The notes: generated from the letters alone by a model not told the origin. 64,000 bases of DNA from Golubevia sp. BC0850 (GCA_012976225.1 JAAVVG010000020.1:186001-250000); one strand, 5' to 3'; positions 11,582 to 24,299 are shown, counted from the stretch's first letter. Numbers and translations are program-made.

Positions 11582-11801
11582 GAAATTGTCTCAATCACTT
11601 TGTACATACGTCTATCATTGGAGTTCTCGATCTCGATTAGAAGAGAAAGATCACAGACCATTCTTGAGTTCTTCTCATCAAAGAAAGATAAAATGAAGTC
11701 ATTGAATTTTCGAATTTGTGGAATCTGATCATATTGTTACATTTTGTTTAAGGAATCAACATCAATTTTGATTTCGAAGAGACCCAATCCCTTCTCATTC
11801 T

Positions 11802-13462
11802 TTAAGCATTACTTCTATTCCTAGCTTTCTCAATCCCCTGTTCTCTCCTAACGAAACTTCTCCTCCTGTCCTCTAAATCTCTTCTCCTTTTACCTTCCTT
11901 AATCCCATCTTTACCAGCTCTACTTAAAACTCCAAGTACAACTTCTGCAGCTCTTCTTGAATCATCAGAGCAAGGGATAGGATAAGTACAAATCCTAGGA
12001 TCAACATCACTATCACATAGAGCAATAGTTGGAATGTTTAAGATAGTAGCTTCTCTCAAAGCATGAGGAGAAGTATGGGGAGATAAAGAGATAATCAAAC
12101 TAGGTTTCAAATTCTGACTTGCTAATGTGATTGGAGAAATCCCAGATTCTCTTAAGCTTTTAGAATTTAAAGAATACTCCAATTCCAATTCTCTTTCTCT
12201 TTCTAAAGCAGCTGAGGAAGAAGTGTCATCCTTTTTAGAATTCTTAAATTTAGAAGTTGAAGTAGGATCTTCTCTCATCGAAGCCAAAATCGCTCTAGTC
12301 AATAAAGCAGGAGCATTTGTAAGAACACCAGGCATCCATCTTTCAGTTGCAACATGAGCAGCATTAGGTCTCATTCTTTCACATGCTTTTAAGACCACAT
12401 CTTTATGTGCCATTCCATTTCCAACTATCAGGATAATTCCATCTTGAGATGCAATTTCTTTAACCACTTGAGCTGCTCTTTTCAATGCTGGTAAAGTTGC
12501 TTTTTCAACATCTATGATCGCTAAACCATGTCTTGTACCATAAATGTTTGGAGATTGAGCTCTGGAGAGGGAAGAAAGAGGATGTCCTAGTTGGGCTCCT
12601 GATGCTAGAAGATGAGAAACTGTAACGCTGGACGAATTTGGTGGAAGTCGAAGGGTCTTGTGAGGTCGAAAGGAGGTTTCTCGAGTTTGAGTGGATCCCA
12701 AGGAGGAGAGGGAATCGACTGAGTAAGGGAATGAGAAAAGGAGGGTTGGAAGGCAGAGTCAGTGCAAAAGCTCTCCCGCTCGAAAGAATGTTTCTCCCCT
12801 TTTGAGAGCTCAAACATTTCTTCTTTGATAGCCAGGAACCATAGAGAGCCTTGTCCGAGCCAAGGGTATAAGGCATCGAATGCTCGCCCTTCCTCCCTCT
12901 TAGGAGTCGAGATCAGATCTTCTACACTCCACCTCCCTTCGCGTCCCTGTTCACAAAGAAGTGCTACTTTGATTTGCAGAGACTACCTCTCCGAATCAGC
13001 AGTCAAAGAGACGATCCTTGTATGAAGGTGATTTCCAAAGTATCTTTTCTTCCACTTCCTTCTTCCCAGTCTTCTTCCATCTGTTCCAATCTTCTCGACT
13101 CACTCATGGTTCTTCTCATCCTTCTCTGTTCTCTCTGTTCCCCTTCTAGCCTCTCTGCCCTTGCTGCATTGCTTTCCAAGGCAGGCTGCTGCTGCTGAGA
13201 AGATGTTGAAGATTCTGAGGATTCTGAGGATTGAGGTAAGCTGGAGTATTTGCGTACTTGTAGGTAGGAAGCTGCTTCCGGGTGATAGCAAAAGATGGAG
13301 GCGGAATAAATGTCAGTATAATTGTGAACAAAGCATGAAAAGAAGAAGAGATGACTGACCTGTTGTGGAAGAAGAAGAGGAAGAGACAGAGACAGCTCTG
13401 AGAGCAGCAGAGGCTGAAGAAGTGGCAGTGGCAGTGGCAGTGGCGCCTTTCGAGAGGAACAT
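11802..13462 (-). CDS. Mitochondrial small-subunit ribosomal protein uS2m
   Basis: Exons 13360-13462, 13104-13271 and 11802-12718 join in phase to 395 aa. The N-terminus MFLSKGATATATATSS, later RKYSS, is rich in Ser/Ala/Arg and free of acid, as in a mitochondrial presequence. The body has the uS2 signature LLASGAQLGHPLS, then NIYGTRHGLAIIDVEKATL, a central NGMAHKDVV loop, and SLSPHTSPHALREATILNIPTIALCDSD, written here as SPHTS, then IPTIALCDSD. The C-terminus is strongly basic. It belongs to the 37S mitoribosome (yeast Mrp4). Intron 2 is long for this genome (385 nt), so an additional exon there is possible. No ATG exists in the uS2 frame of exon 3, so the upstream exons are required. Confidence 0.85.
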
Positions 13463-14101
13463 CTTTTGAATCTGAAGGAGTTGAACTTGATAAGCAGATT
13501 TGAATGAGCTTCGGTTCAATTGGTGTTGGTGCTTGGACTGTCTCTGTCTCGCTGTTGTGTTTTCCTTCAGAACTGTTGTCTCTCTTTCACTCTCTTTCCT
13601 TTCACCTCAACTAAAGCAAGATTCTTCTCTACAAAGTTGTTTTTCATCTCGTTTTACACACTCAAAATCAGTCGAGGAAAAACAAAATTTAAGGAACTGA
13701 GTTCCAACATCTTCATCTGATCATGTTCCATCCTTTGCAACATCTCTTTAAACCTTAGTCACAGTCTCACTCATGATGAACTCTTTTCCATTCACCAACA
13801 TTGTAGCAAGAACTCAAAGACGCTCACTATTAGAGGAGGCTCTACAGTAGATCACGAGAAGACCAGAGCGAAAGGCGGTACAGAAATCTGTTTGAATGAT
13901 TGCAATTTAAGAGCATTGAGTTTTGAAAATTGCGAGCTCATCTGGAAACCATCATGGATGAAGGGGATAGTAGAATAAAAGATAGCTCTAGGTGCGACCG
14001 GCGTTTGTTAAGCGTGGAACAGTATACCTGATTTGTTGAGGCAGACCCAGAAAATCTTTGCTTCCAAATCCTTCTGTACCCCAACTGCTTTCGGATTGCT
14101 T
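13463..14101. other. Intergenic, 5' flank of uS2m and 3' flank of Gdt1-like gene
   Basis: About 640 bp with no coding signal beyond shadow frames. Confidence 0.4.
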
Positions 14102-15417
14102 TTAACTCATCCACCGCCTTCCAGCTTTCACCACTTGCTCTCTAGCCTGTTCCAACAAAGAAGCATCCTTAACAGCCTCAACCCCGTTCCCTAATCCAAC
14201 TGCTGCTTCCCCAACTTTCGCCGCCACAGCTTCTAAAATCGCACTGGGAGTTGCAGCTGCTATTGGATGAGGAATGACTGGAAGTAAACTTGGATCCTCT
14301 ATCTGAATTGAAGATGGAGAATTGTATTCTGAGAAGGATTCGAATAGATAGATGACTCCAAATAGGAGAAATAGGATTGATCCGAAGAAGGTCACTGAGG
14401 TAAATGAATCGGAGGGCGTTGGATTAGGTAAGAGAAAGAGAGATAAAGTGGAAAGAGAAAGGAGAGCTTAGAGAACGTTGAGGGTTTCGTTTGACTCACC
14501 GTGCTTGACACTGATTCTCGCAGCTAAAGCACTGCCTCCGAGTACTGCCAAACCAGTACAAATCGCATGACCCGCTATCGTTCCTAAGCTCACTAGAACC
14601 ACATTCTGTGACCAGGAAAAGAAAGAGCAGGGGAGCAAAAGGTCAGGACATCTCTCTCAAAATCACAGCGTGAAGAAAGCTACAACGAACTCACATGAGC
14701 AGCAGCCAAAGCGATAGTGGCAATTTGACTTCGATCACCCCATTCACCCAAGAAAGTCAAAACGAAAGCTTGAGCGAAAACAGGAGAGAAACATAACCCA
14801 CAAAGATTTCTTGCACCTTCTTTTAAATGAGTTGCTGAGTTTTGAAGGGAAGTTGAAGCTGATTGTCCGATACCTGAACTTATGATATGACCATTAGTTC
14901 GAAGTTCTGGTTTTTTATGAACTGAACCTCCATTAGTTGTTTGATTTTGAGAAGTTGAAGATTCAGCTGCCCCTTCATTTTCATCTCTATCAAAAACGAT
15001 TTCATTAGATCTATTCAAATTGATATTAGGACTTCTAGGATAAATGTTGAAATTCGGATAACTTGAACCTGTAGCTTCTTCAATATCTCTCATTTGTAAA
15101 TCTTCCACATTACTATTCCAAGCAATCTGTTCATCTTCGACTTCTTTCCTAGCTTCTTCCATTTCATCATTCATTTCTTCTCCAGTCATCTCCTTTGCTT
15201 CTTTCAACATTTTCAAACCGAAAACGAAGAAGAGTAGAGCAGCTAAGAAGGTGGTCAAAGCTTTTGGTAGAAGGGAAGGGAAAGTTGCACCTAGGAAAGA
15301 GGAGAGGATTGACATTAAAGCCAAAGCGCCGAAAGCTCCTAGGAAAACTGTTAGACGAGGTTGCCTCATTGATAGAATTGCTGCTATTAGAAACGTTTTG
15401 TCACCGATTTCGGAGGC
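14102..15417 (-). CDS. Gdt1/TMEM165-family cation transporter (UPF0016), 5' end unresolved
   Basis: Visible exons: 14695-15417, 14500-14605 and 14102-14394, all in phase. The family has two copies of the motif E-x-G-D-[KR]-[TS]: here EIGDKTF at the start of the first visible exon and EWGDRSQIATIAL near 14740. These acidic motifs line the Ca2+/Mn2+ path. Members are Golgi or vacuolar exchangers that supply Mn2+ for glycosylation and lower cytosolic Ca2+. Hydrophobic helices follow each motif. The linker between the repeats is long, acidic and Asn/Ser-rich (about 120 residues). The protein ends EQAREQVVKAGRRWMS. The start lies upstream of a CCCAG acceptor at 15418; the first exon, expected to encode the first half of helix 1, was not identified. 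Confidence 0.85.
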
Positions 15418-15647
15418 CTGGGTAGGGGAGGGGAGGGGAGAGGTAGGACGATTAGAGATGGAGCTGGCAATGGCATTGAATTGAAGCCATGGGGCTCTCT
15501 CTGTTCGCTCTTCTGACTTGACAGATCAAGATTCTACTATCCTGATCTGACTCTTTCCATGGTCCCTTGAAAGTGTCGTGTGTCTAGAAGAAGCAACCCA
15601 GCACGGCATGCAATCTTCTCTTTTCTTGAATCTCTTTGCCATGATGC

Positions 15648-15752
15648 TATCCTATCCTCTCCTATCCTCTCCTCTCCTATCCTCTCCTCTCCTATCCTCT
15701 CCTGTCCTATCCTCTCCTGTCCTATCCTCTCCTGTCCTATCCTCTCCTGTCT
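15648..15752. repeat. 15-bp minisatellite, CT-rich
   Basis: About seven tandem copies of a 15-bp unit CCTATCCTCTCCTGT and its variant ending CTCT. The later copies, with G, are nearly identical, suggesting recent expansion. It lies upstream of the Gdt1-like coding region. Confidence 0.85.
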
Positions 15753-16172
15753 ATCATCTACATCTGCTCAATCAATACTGACCATGATCATAGCGAAACT
15801 TGACCAAACAGCTCTTGGATCCTGTTTCCAAGTATCAGATAGTGAAACGAGTAGACCTGACCAAGCTCCAGCGCGGGCATCAGCACCTACGGTATTCATA
15901 CCTGAAAAGAGATCTGAATCTGCTTGATATAGATGACTTGATTTCTACAAGACTACCTATTGATATGAAAGATGTTACTTGACTCCTTAAGAAGAATGCT
16001 GATGATGTGGTGCAGTCGCAGTCGAGACTTTGTGAGCCCTGAGCCGCCTTCTTTTTCTGGCCACCACCAACTCAGACAACCCAGAACTCACTATCTTCCA
16101 TTTATTTCCTCGTCGTTTGATTCCTTTTCATCCTTCAAGACCATCAAGCTTAGTACAATCTTTAAGTAACAC

Positions 16173-16176
<4 letters not shown>

Positions 16177-16210
<34 letters not shown>
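16177..16210. repeat. (AG)n microsatellite
   Basis: Seventeen AG units about 150 bp upstream of the TRK start codon; possible promoter-proximal GAGA-like tract. Confidence 0.9.
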
Positions 16211-16213
<3 letters not shown>

Positions 16214-16361
16214 CTGCATTCAGTTCAGCCAGAGCTGCTCAGATAGAAAGAGATAGACCCTTCCCTTCCCTTCCCAGCCATTGATTCAGTGATTGATATA
16301 TCATTCTTTAGGGAATCAGTCATCTAATTGATAAGGTCTTGGAGAGTTGGAACTCGGTGTA

Positions 16362-19300
16362 ATGCCAACTAGAGGGGTAGCAAAAGTACCAGACTTTCTC
16401 AGGAGAGGTTCAAGATGGTCAAGTTTCAAGGAGAGAGTTTCAACTTTGGCTAGCAAGCACCTTAACTTTTATGTGAGTATTGATTGAATCGTTTTAGTTG
16501 GATTAGAACATTGCAAGGGAGAGAGACAGAGAGAGAACAGCCTTCCATCAGGGCTGTGTCCTATTTCCAATCCCCCCCTTCCCAGCACGTTCACTCACCT
16601 CCTTCTCCTTCCCTCTACAAACCCCTCAGCGAATTCACGTGATAGCCTTCATCTTAACACCTTTAATCTTCTCAGGGATCTTCTATGCAGCAAACACAAA
16701 TCCGATAGCCTACATCGATTGTCTCTTCGTTTGCGTCTCAGCCATGACAGTCACTGGTTTAGTCACAATCAGCGTTTCAGAAGCAAGTGGTTTCCAACAA
16801 GCTCTGCTCTTCTTCTTAATGTGTATAGGAAACCTTTCAGCAGTCTCAGTCACTATGGTTTGGATCAGAAGACATTTCTTTAGAACTAGATTTGATCATA
16901 TAGTTAGAACTTCTGCAAAGGCAAGAGAAAGAGCTAATGAAATCGAGAAAGAAGAGAAAGCTAAGAGAAGATTGATGCTGAAGAAATTGGGATTCGTTAG
17001 AAGTATTACTGGAGGTGGATTAGGTAGAGGAGGCAATTCGAGGAATAGGAGAAGAGCTTCAGAACATGAAATGGATGAAACTGAAAGTAGAAATGATACT
17101 ACTGAAAGTCCTGAAAGTGATTCCACTGATTTAAAAGAACAGCAGCAGCAACAACAGAAAAGGAAATCTGGTAGAAAGAAAGGTCCTTTAAGAGCCAGTA
17201 TGATTAGAAGGATGGATGGTCCTGCAGTTTTAATCAATCCAACTGGAGAACGTTCTCATGTTATGCCTTCAAGTGTTAGAATGGCTGAAGAAGGTTTCGC
17301 CAACATGGAGGGAGATGGTAAAAGAAATGTCATTCCTGAAAGGAACTTGGGTGAAGATGATTCGAAGAAACCGGAAGTCACTTTGGAAGATTCGGATTGG
17401 CAAGATGAAGACGAAGGAACAACTACGGCTGCTGCTTTCGCTAGAGCTGAAAGAAGAGCTAGAGCTATTGCCCAAGCTGAAGCTTTCGAAAGAGCCAACA
17501 ACTATTCTCCAGGTCAGACGAGACTTCCAAGTTCAAATTCCAATTCAAATCAAAATTCAGGCTCTAATTCTCATGGCTATGCAACACCGAATACTGGTGG
17601 AATTTTAAACAACTCAGATGATACTCCCAATCCTGGTTCTCCAACTTTCGCTCCTAATACTTTCGGATCTTCTGGACATAATGGTGGATTCTCTTCTCAA
17701 CCTCCAAGTATTAGGATTTCACTCCCAAGAAACAACCATCCTTCAGCTGCAGGTGCTTTCATGTTGGATAGCACGATAGCTGAATCCCCAGGTCAAATCT
17801 CTAACTTTAACAATTCTAGGAATGGAAGTGGAGATGAATCGCCCACTCACACTAGAAGCGTGGCGGAAAGAGGTGAGTCCTTAGATGTCGGAAGGACTAG
17901 ATCTGCTCTACTTGGAAGAGGAGAAGCTGAACTTCATTCAAGTCAAGCAGCTAGGGAACGAGAAGAAGCTGAACGGAATGGAAACGCTCCAAAGACTGTC
18001 GAGCCTTCAAAGACTAGGTTTAGCGATCTAGAAACTAGCTACAATACCCACGAGCGGATAGGAAGACCAAGGAGAGATTCGGATCCTCAAGGAGCTAAAG
18101 GTCACTTCAGGAGAGGTTCTGATGGCACTGCTATCAAATCTGGCCTAGGTGCAGGACCAGCAACGGGTGGAAGGGGAACCGACTACTTCCCTAGAACTCA
18201 TACTGTCGAATTCGCCGAGCCGAATCGAGAGTTCAGACATGCAGATAGAGCCAACACAAGTGCTCTACCTGGAGTCGGATACAATGCTGGAGGAATGAGA
18301 CATCGAGGAATGGCTGGTGGAAACACTTTGGAAAGGACTGTCACCGGAAGATCGATGACTTCAGGTGGTTACGGAAACATCAGACGAAGTACTGGAGTTC
18401 CTCTAGCTAGAACTCAAACCTCTTCAAAACAACGTGGATTCGGAGGTTTCCCAACTCCTCTAGAAATAGCCTCTACAGCTATCAAAACCGCCTTTCCTAG
18501 AGTTCAAACAGCTTTGACTAGAAGTACAACTATGAATCGAACTTCCACTATAGCCTCAGTTCAATCTGGAGGTGGAACGTCAAACTATAACGCAGATGGA
18601 ACCAAAACTGCTCCTTACTTATCTTTCGATTTAACAGTCTCTGGTAATTCTAGGTTTCATGAATTAACTGAAGCTCAAAGAGATGAATTGGGTGGAGTTG
18701 AATACAGAGCTATTGACTTATTAGCTAAATTAATTCCAGCTTATTTATTCGTTATCACCTTTTCGAGTATAGTTATTGTAGCTCCAATGCTTCATTCTCC
18801 ATTATTCAAACCAAGTTATCAAGAAGTTTTCAGTTCTCAAGGTACAAGTGAACCTGATAAAACTTGGTTCTGGTTCTTTCAAGTGGTTTCTGCTTATACG
18901 AATACTGGAATGTCTTTGATTGATACTTCTATGATTTTACTTCAAGACGCTTATTACATGCTTATTCCAATGGGTTTCTTGATTTTAGCTGGAAACACTG
19001 CTTTCCCAATTGTTCTAAGATTGTTCATTTGGTTGGTCTCAATGTTCGTTCCAAGTCAAAGTAGAACTTATGAAACTCTCAGATTTTTATTGGATCATCC
19101 TAGAAGATGTTTCGTCTATCTCTTTCCAGCTAGACAGACTTGGTTCCTTTTGGGAGTTCTTTCAGTTCTTAAGTGAGTGAGAACGAAAGACAATAGAAAA
19201 CGATTCTCGGACCACCTCATTTTACTCTCTCTCTCTCTTTTCATTTTTCTCCCAGCTTGACCGATTGGGTAGCTTTCTTAGTTCTAGACATTGGAAACGA

Positions 19301-21064
19301 AGTAATCGAAAGCATTCCAGTCGGAACTAGAGTTCTAGATGGTCTCTTCCAATCGATTGCTGTCAGAGCAGCCGGATTCCAAACCGTCTCACTTCTAACC
19401 CTAGCTCCTTCAGTACAGATGCTCTACGTCATCATGATGTACATTTCTGCCTACCCAATCGCCATGTCAGTCAGATCTACCAACGTCTATGAAGAAAGAT
19501 CTCTGGGAATTTGGGAAGACGCAAAACCTAAAGACTTAGTGGACGAAGAATTAGAATTCTCAAAAAATCATGACACTGGTGGTCCTAGAATGTGGGGGAG
19601 TTATTTGGCTGCTCATGCTACCAAACAGCTGAGTTTTGACATTTGGGTTCTAGCTTTCAGTCTTTGGATTATTTGCATTATCGAGAGGAACAACATTCAA
19701 GATCCTACTACTAATGATTATTTCACCAGTGAGTTATGGGAAGAAGAGATCGAGAACTTTTCCATGGAAATGCAAAATCTAATCTTTTCTGTTCGCTGTT
19801 CTTCCCAGTCTTTTCTTGTCTCTTTGAGTTGACAGTGAGTGTCTGAACTGAGGAAATGAGCAGCGCCGTACTGAAATTGAGCTGATCATCCGCCTTTCCT
19901 CTTCTGCTCTCTCCTCCAATAGTCTGCCTATGGAACTGTCGGTCTCAGTCTTGGAACACCTAGTGAATTATACTCTCTCACTCTGCAAGCTCTCTAGGAT
20001 TGGTTTTCTGACGACCTCTCCTTCCCTTTTCAATCTCTCCTCTCCAGCCGATAACTACTCTCTCTCGGGAAGATTCAGTACGCTTTCGAAACTGGTAGTC
20101 TGTGCGGTCATGATCAGAGGAAGGCACAGAGGTCTACCCGTGGCAATCGTAAGTGACTGCTTTGACCAAGGACGTCTCGGTTACTCTGTCTGACCCCTCG
20201 CCCCTCCTTCCGTCTCAATTCTTGCTGTCCTTTTCTAGGATCGTGCCGTTCTTCTCCCAGATGAATTGGAAATTGAAGACGCTGGAGATTGGTCCGTAGT
20301 GGACCCGACCGTTCAAGAAGCCTACTCTAACTTCGGAGCTGGAACCAACCATTCCTTCCGAGCTGGAACTCTATCTCAACCTTATGGTCTCAATCCTATA
20401 TCGCCAAAGCCAAGCTTTGGTGGTGGAGGAGTTCTTGGAACCAGAACTCAGAGTCGTCGTGACTCTTCGGGAGGTTCAGACAACCCTCCAGTCTTCTTCT
20501 TGGATGGTCAGAATCAACCACTCACTGCTGAACCTCAGAATCTGGAGGCTATTCACGAATCAAACACCCCTCCGGTGCTGAGTAGGGAAGGTAGTCAGAG
20601 GAAAGGAGAAGCCTTTCAGGACAAGTTGGCTGCTGAAGATAATGGAGACAAGCTTGGGAGTGAGAAGCAAATCAATAGCAGTGTTAGTGACATTGGAACT
20701 TCAAAGAATGGAGGTGACGGAGGAATTCATCAATTGATGTCTGGCGTGGGCGAGCAGGTGAGTGTCTTAGTTGATGTTAGAGAGCTTGGGGGGTGGGGTG
20801 GCGGGGCAAAAGCGGATCACAGCTGTTAGTCCGCTGACGAGACTCTTTTCCTTACTTGTTCTCTCATTCAAGCCTCCTTCAACTAGCAGTGAAGTAGACA
20901 GCGGAGAAAGCCTCAATCTAGCTCATCAAGCACAAAGTCCAACTACACTTCTACAATCCGACCCATCAAAAGAAGATCAACGTTCACAAAGTCCCTCACC
21001 TGAAGACATTCAGAAGTGCTCTGAAAAGTACGGATCCGAAAACCCTTCTCCTTCTCAACAATAA
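16362..21064 (+). CDS. TRK-type potassium transporter
   Basis: Eight exons join in phase: 16362-16472, 16630-19172, 19256-19728, 19809-19834, 19923-19962, 20048-20148, 20239-20757, 20873-21064; 1334 aa. The first helix follows LNFYRIHVIAFILTPL. Selectivity-loop regions are VSAMTVTGLVT, NTGMSLID, AVRAAGFQTVS and SAYGTVGLSLG, one per M-P-M unit, as in fungal Trk1. NYSLSGRFSTLSKLVV and MIRGRHRGLPVAIDRAVLLP are fungal TRK signatures. A hydrophilic loop of about 600 residues (roughly 120-725), Ser/Asn/Gly-rich, separates the first and second units, and a disordered tail of about 250 residues follows the last helix. It drives high-affinity K+ uptake at the plasma membrane. Exon 5 ends at a weak GTGAAT donor; every other junction has consensus sites. 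Confidence 0.95.
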
Positions 21065-21726
21065 TCCAGTTCCTTTCCTTTGAATCCCGGAACGGTCAAG
21101 GCTACAGACACAAGCAAAACAAAACAGATACTGCTCTCTTCTACTTTCGTCTTCCTCTTCACTTCTGTGCATATTCAGTCTCTCTTTCTCCTTCTAGACG
21201 GCTTTCTCCTATTTGTTATAGTGTAATTGTACTTGTTCTCGAAGTTTCATCTTACATCTGATCTACTACTCAAACATTTACATCTCGAGGAATGCGCTTA
21301 ATATCAGATCTCTGAAAAGCACAACCCTTGAAGTACCATACGTGGATACAGTGGGGGACCCATAGTGCAGTTGGAACGAAGCAGCTGATGTGGCAAAGGA
21401 TGGAAGTGATGTTTCCTAAGGCAAGGATTCATCTTCATTGGACTCAGTTCCTTGAATTTCAATTTTTCTCCGATTGATTTTCGAGTGTATGTATCTAACA
21501 GGACGAAGACGAAACTCGTGAGAGAAGAATCTTGTTTCTCTCTGGTATGGAGAAGGGAGAGCTTCACTTCCACATTCCACGTGGCATGGCCTTGGGTTGG
21601 TTTTGAGATCAGCCTCCTCCTCCTTCTTCTCTCCCATCGAATCTTTCTCTGAACTTTCTAATCTTTTTTAAACTACTCTCATTAAAATAACCTCAAACCC
21701 CCTCTTAACAACTAATCAACTCAATC
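21065..21726. other. Intergenic, TRK 3' flank and promoter of the Kre9-like gene
   Basis: No coding signal. The last 60 bp before the ATG at 21727 are AC-rich, like a leader of a strongly expressed gene. Confidence 0.4.
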
Positions 21727-23502
21727 ATGTTCAAGATCACTGCCTCTATTGTCGCCTTGGCCTTAGCTTCCACTCAAGTTTCAGCTCAAGCCACTGTTAA
21801 CTCAATCACCCCGTGAGTTTGTTGATTCTTATATCCCCGGATCGTTCCCTTTTCATTCATCTCGCTTTACTGATCTACCATCTCTCTCGTTCCCCATCTT
21901 TCTCTCGTTGCAAACAGAACCCAATGTGAGTTTCTCGATGCGATGGGGTCTGACAAACATTCATTCAGCAAGGGGTGCCGTATGGTAGGACGATGCGACT
22001 ATCAGTAGAATAACACAAACTAGATTCACACTGTCTTCAAACACATTTCTTGAACTGGAATGGAGAAGGAGAGGAAGAGAGGGTGGTTGTTAGACAGAGC
22101 ACACTCGCCCCCTTTACCCAAACGACCAGTCAATTAAGAGACATGAACCAGGCTTTTCCAGGGCTTCCCACTGACACTCTCCATCTTTCACTATCTCTTT
22201 GATCCCTCTGATTTCTCCGTTCTCAGGTCAACCATCAGTAAGTAGAGAAGAACGATCCATAGTTGGAGGTGAGGGTCTCCATCTCGAAATCTCTTCACTG
22301 ACCAAACTCGAACCTCGAACCTCTACTTCTCCTCTATCATCACAGGCCATCTCTTGGACTGGTGCCTCCGGTGATGTCTTCTTGTCCATCGTTCAAGGAA
22401 TGGACACCAGTGCCTCCCCTTTGAGAACATTCCCAACTCAAAGCGGAGCCTCTGGATCCTTCCCATGGACCGTCGATGTTCCAGCTGGAACTCAAATCAC
22501 CTTGATCATCAATGATGGTACTGGTGAGTTGGAGATTAGAAGACAGAATCAGGGTCTGGCCGCCCCACACGGTTCCTCTCTCGTCCTTTCCTCTTCCGCT
22601 GACCGCCTTTGCTTCTCATCTCCTCCCTTCTTCGCTTGCAGGAGTTCAAAATTTCTCTGGTAGTGTGAGTGTCTTTGTGTTACAAATTTTCCGGAGCTGA
22701 TTAGCTGGGGGTCACAAGGGGGGGAAGGTGGAAACGGGGACAAGGGAGGAGGGTAGGACGAAATGAATACCTGCCTCGAGAAATGCCACTCGGGCTTCTC
22801 TTCAATTTCAGGCGTTGCTATTCATCTTCTGGTTGAATCAGAGACATTGACAAATGTTTTGAGAGAGGTGAGACGACTTTCGTCTCACCTCACACTCCGA
22901 AAGGGTTTCAAGTCTAATTCGAATCACTCACTGATCAAACTCAATTCTCTCATCTCTTCTTTCGCAGGCCATTGTTGCCGCTGGTCAAGATTCATGTAAC
23001 CCAACCTTGGAGGCGGGAGCCGCCTCCGTCTCTGGTGCCTCCAGTGCTGCTGCCTCCACCGATGCTGCTGCCACTTCCACCACTGATGCTGCAGCCACCT
23101 CCATGACTTCATCTGCTGCCTCTTCTTCTTCCGCCAGTTCTTCATCCAAGTCCAGCAGTAACACTTCCAGCGCCTCTTCCGCAGCTCAAACCTCCAAGTG
23201 AGTCATCTTAAGACGGAACAGTTACCCGAAGGAACACGAGAATCGAGAGCGATGCTATGTAATCAGTCTCTAAACGGTTGGAATAGGATCTTTCCGTGGC
23301 ATACATTCAACTGCGTCGGCAGCTCATGCGACAATCAGAGCTTCTTGAAACTGACTTCCGCTCGTCTAACTCTTCTCGTCTCCCTCTTTTCTCTCTGTTC
23401 TACAGCGACGCCAACGGAGCCACTGACATCAAGAAGATGAACTCTGGATTCGCCCTAACTGCTGTCGCCGGTTTGATCGGAGCTTCCTTCGCTCTCTTCT
23501 AA
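21727..23502 (+). CDS. Kre9/Knh1-like Ser-rich GPI-anchored cell-wall protein
   Basis: Seven exons: 21727-21812, 21918-21925 (8 nt), 22227-22237 (11 nt), 22346-22523, 22642-22664, 22968-23197, 23406-23502; 210 aa. A signal peptide MFKITASIVALALASTQVSA precedes one immunoglobulin-like module with the hallmarks TPTQCQP, ISWTGASGDVFLSI, PWTVDVPAGTQITLIINDG and a closing DSCNP; the two Cys can form the usual disulfide. Then comes a Ser/Ala/Thr-rich stalk of about 70 residues and a GPI signal (NSGFALTAVAGLIGASFALF). Basidiomycetes have many such extracellular proteins, tied to beta-1,6-glucan or wall structure. The two micro-exons are required by the conserved QCQP block and by phase. The intron 22665-22967 is long and could hide another short exon. 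Confidence 0.85.
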
Positions 23503-24299
23503 GCGTTTCAACTTTGAAGAAACGTTCAAAACTCTCTCCAACTCGCAAATCAAGCTCAATCGGAAGTTGGAAATGGACTATCTTTTCTGTTCTTGACTCT
23601 TTTAAAATCTAACAAAAACCCAAAAAAAACAACATCTAGATGACGAAGGTCTCAAGGAAGCCTCTCCTCTCTCTTTACTTTCTTCTTCACTTGACTCTCC
23701 CCTCCGATTTCATGATCATGACCCTCTACCAAAACCTAGAAATGTCTCTTCTTTCTGTCTTCTCTCATCATCAACACCTACCTCTGTTTTGTTCCATTCT
23801 AGTTCTCGGTCTTGTTTTGTTTTACGTTCTTTCTTTCAAATCCCCAACCCCCAACTCGGTATTTTACCCTCTACATCATCTAAAGCACATAGTTCCCTCC
23901 TCAATTTCATGTTCTTTCTACCCTAATTCCCTGATATCTAGGATGTGTGATATCAGCTTGAGGATTCGGAACCTTACTCCGAATGGGGTGGAGAAAGGGA
24001 GGTGAGGAGATACTCTCACTTTGTCCTCCGTTCAGGTCTTTGCATGAGGGAACGATTGAGCAGCATGTTTCCTCCTTCTACATAAGAATCATGGGACTCC
24101 TGTACTGCGGAAGAAAGACCAAGGACGGAGGATTGAAAAAGCAACTGAGCGTGCTGAGTTCAAAGGCGAAGAGGTCTTGATAAGAGAATAACCAATGCGA
24201 ACCTTTCCTTCCTTTCCTTTCCTTTCCTTTCTTCCTTCTTCTTCCATCCATCCTTAACTTTTTCTTTCCTCTTCTTGACTCTACACTTATAGAAGTAAG
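23503..24299. other. Intergenic between wall protein and MFS transporter
   Basis: T/C-rich; nothing gene-like. A CCTTT tandem tract lies at about 24206-24236 just before the MFS leader. Confidence 0.4.

Larger units (their letters stand above)
15418..16361. other. Divergent region between Gdt1-like and TRK genes
   Basis: Must contain the missing first exon of the Gdt1-like gene and both promoters. It also holds a 15-bp minisatellite and a (GA)n tract, listed separately. No other gene is seen. Confidence 0.45.
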
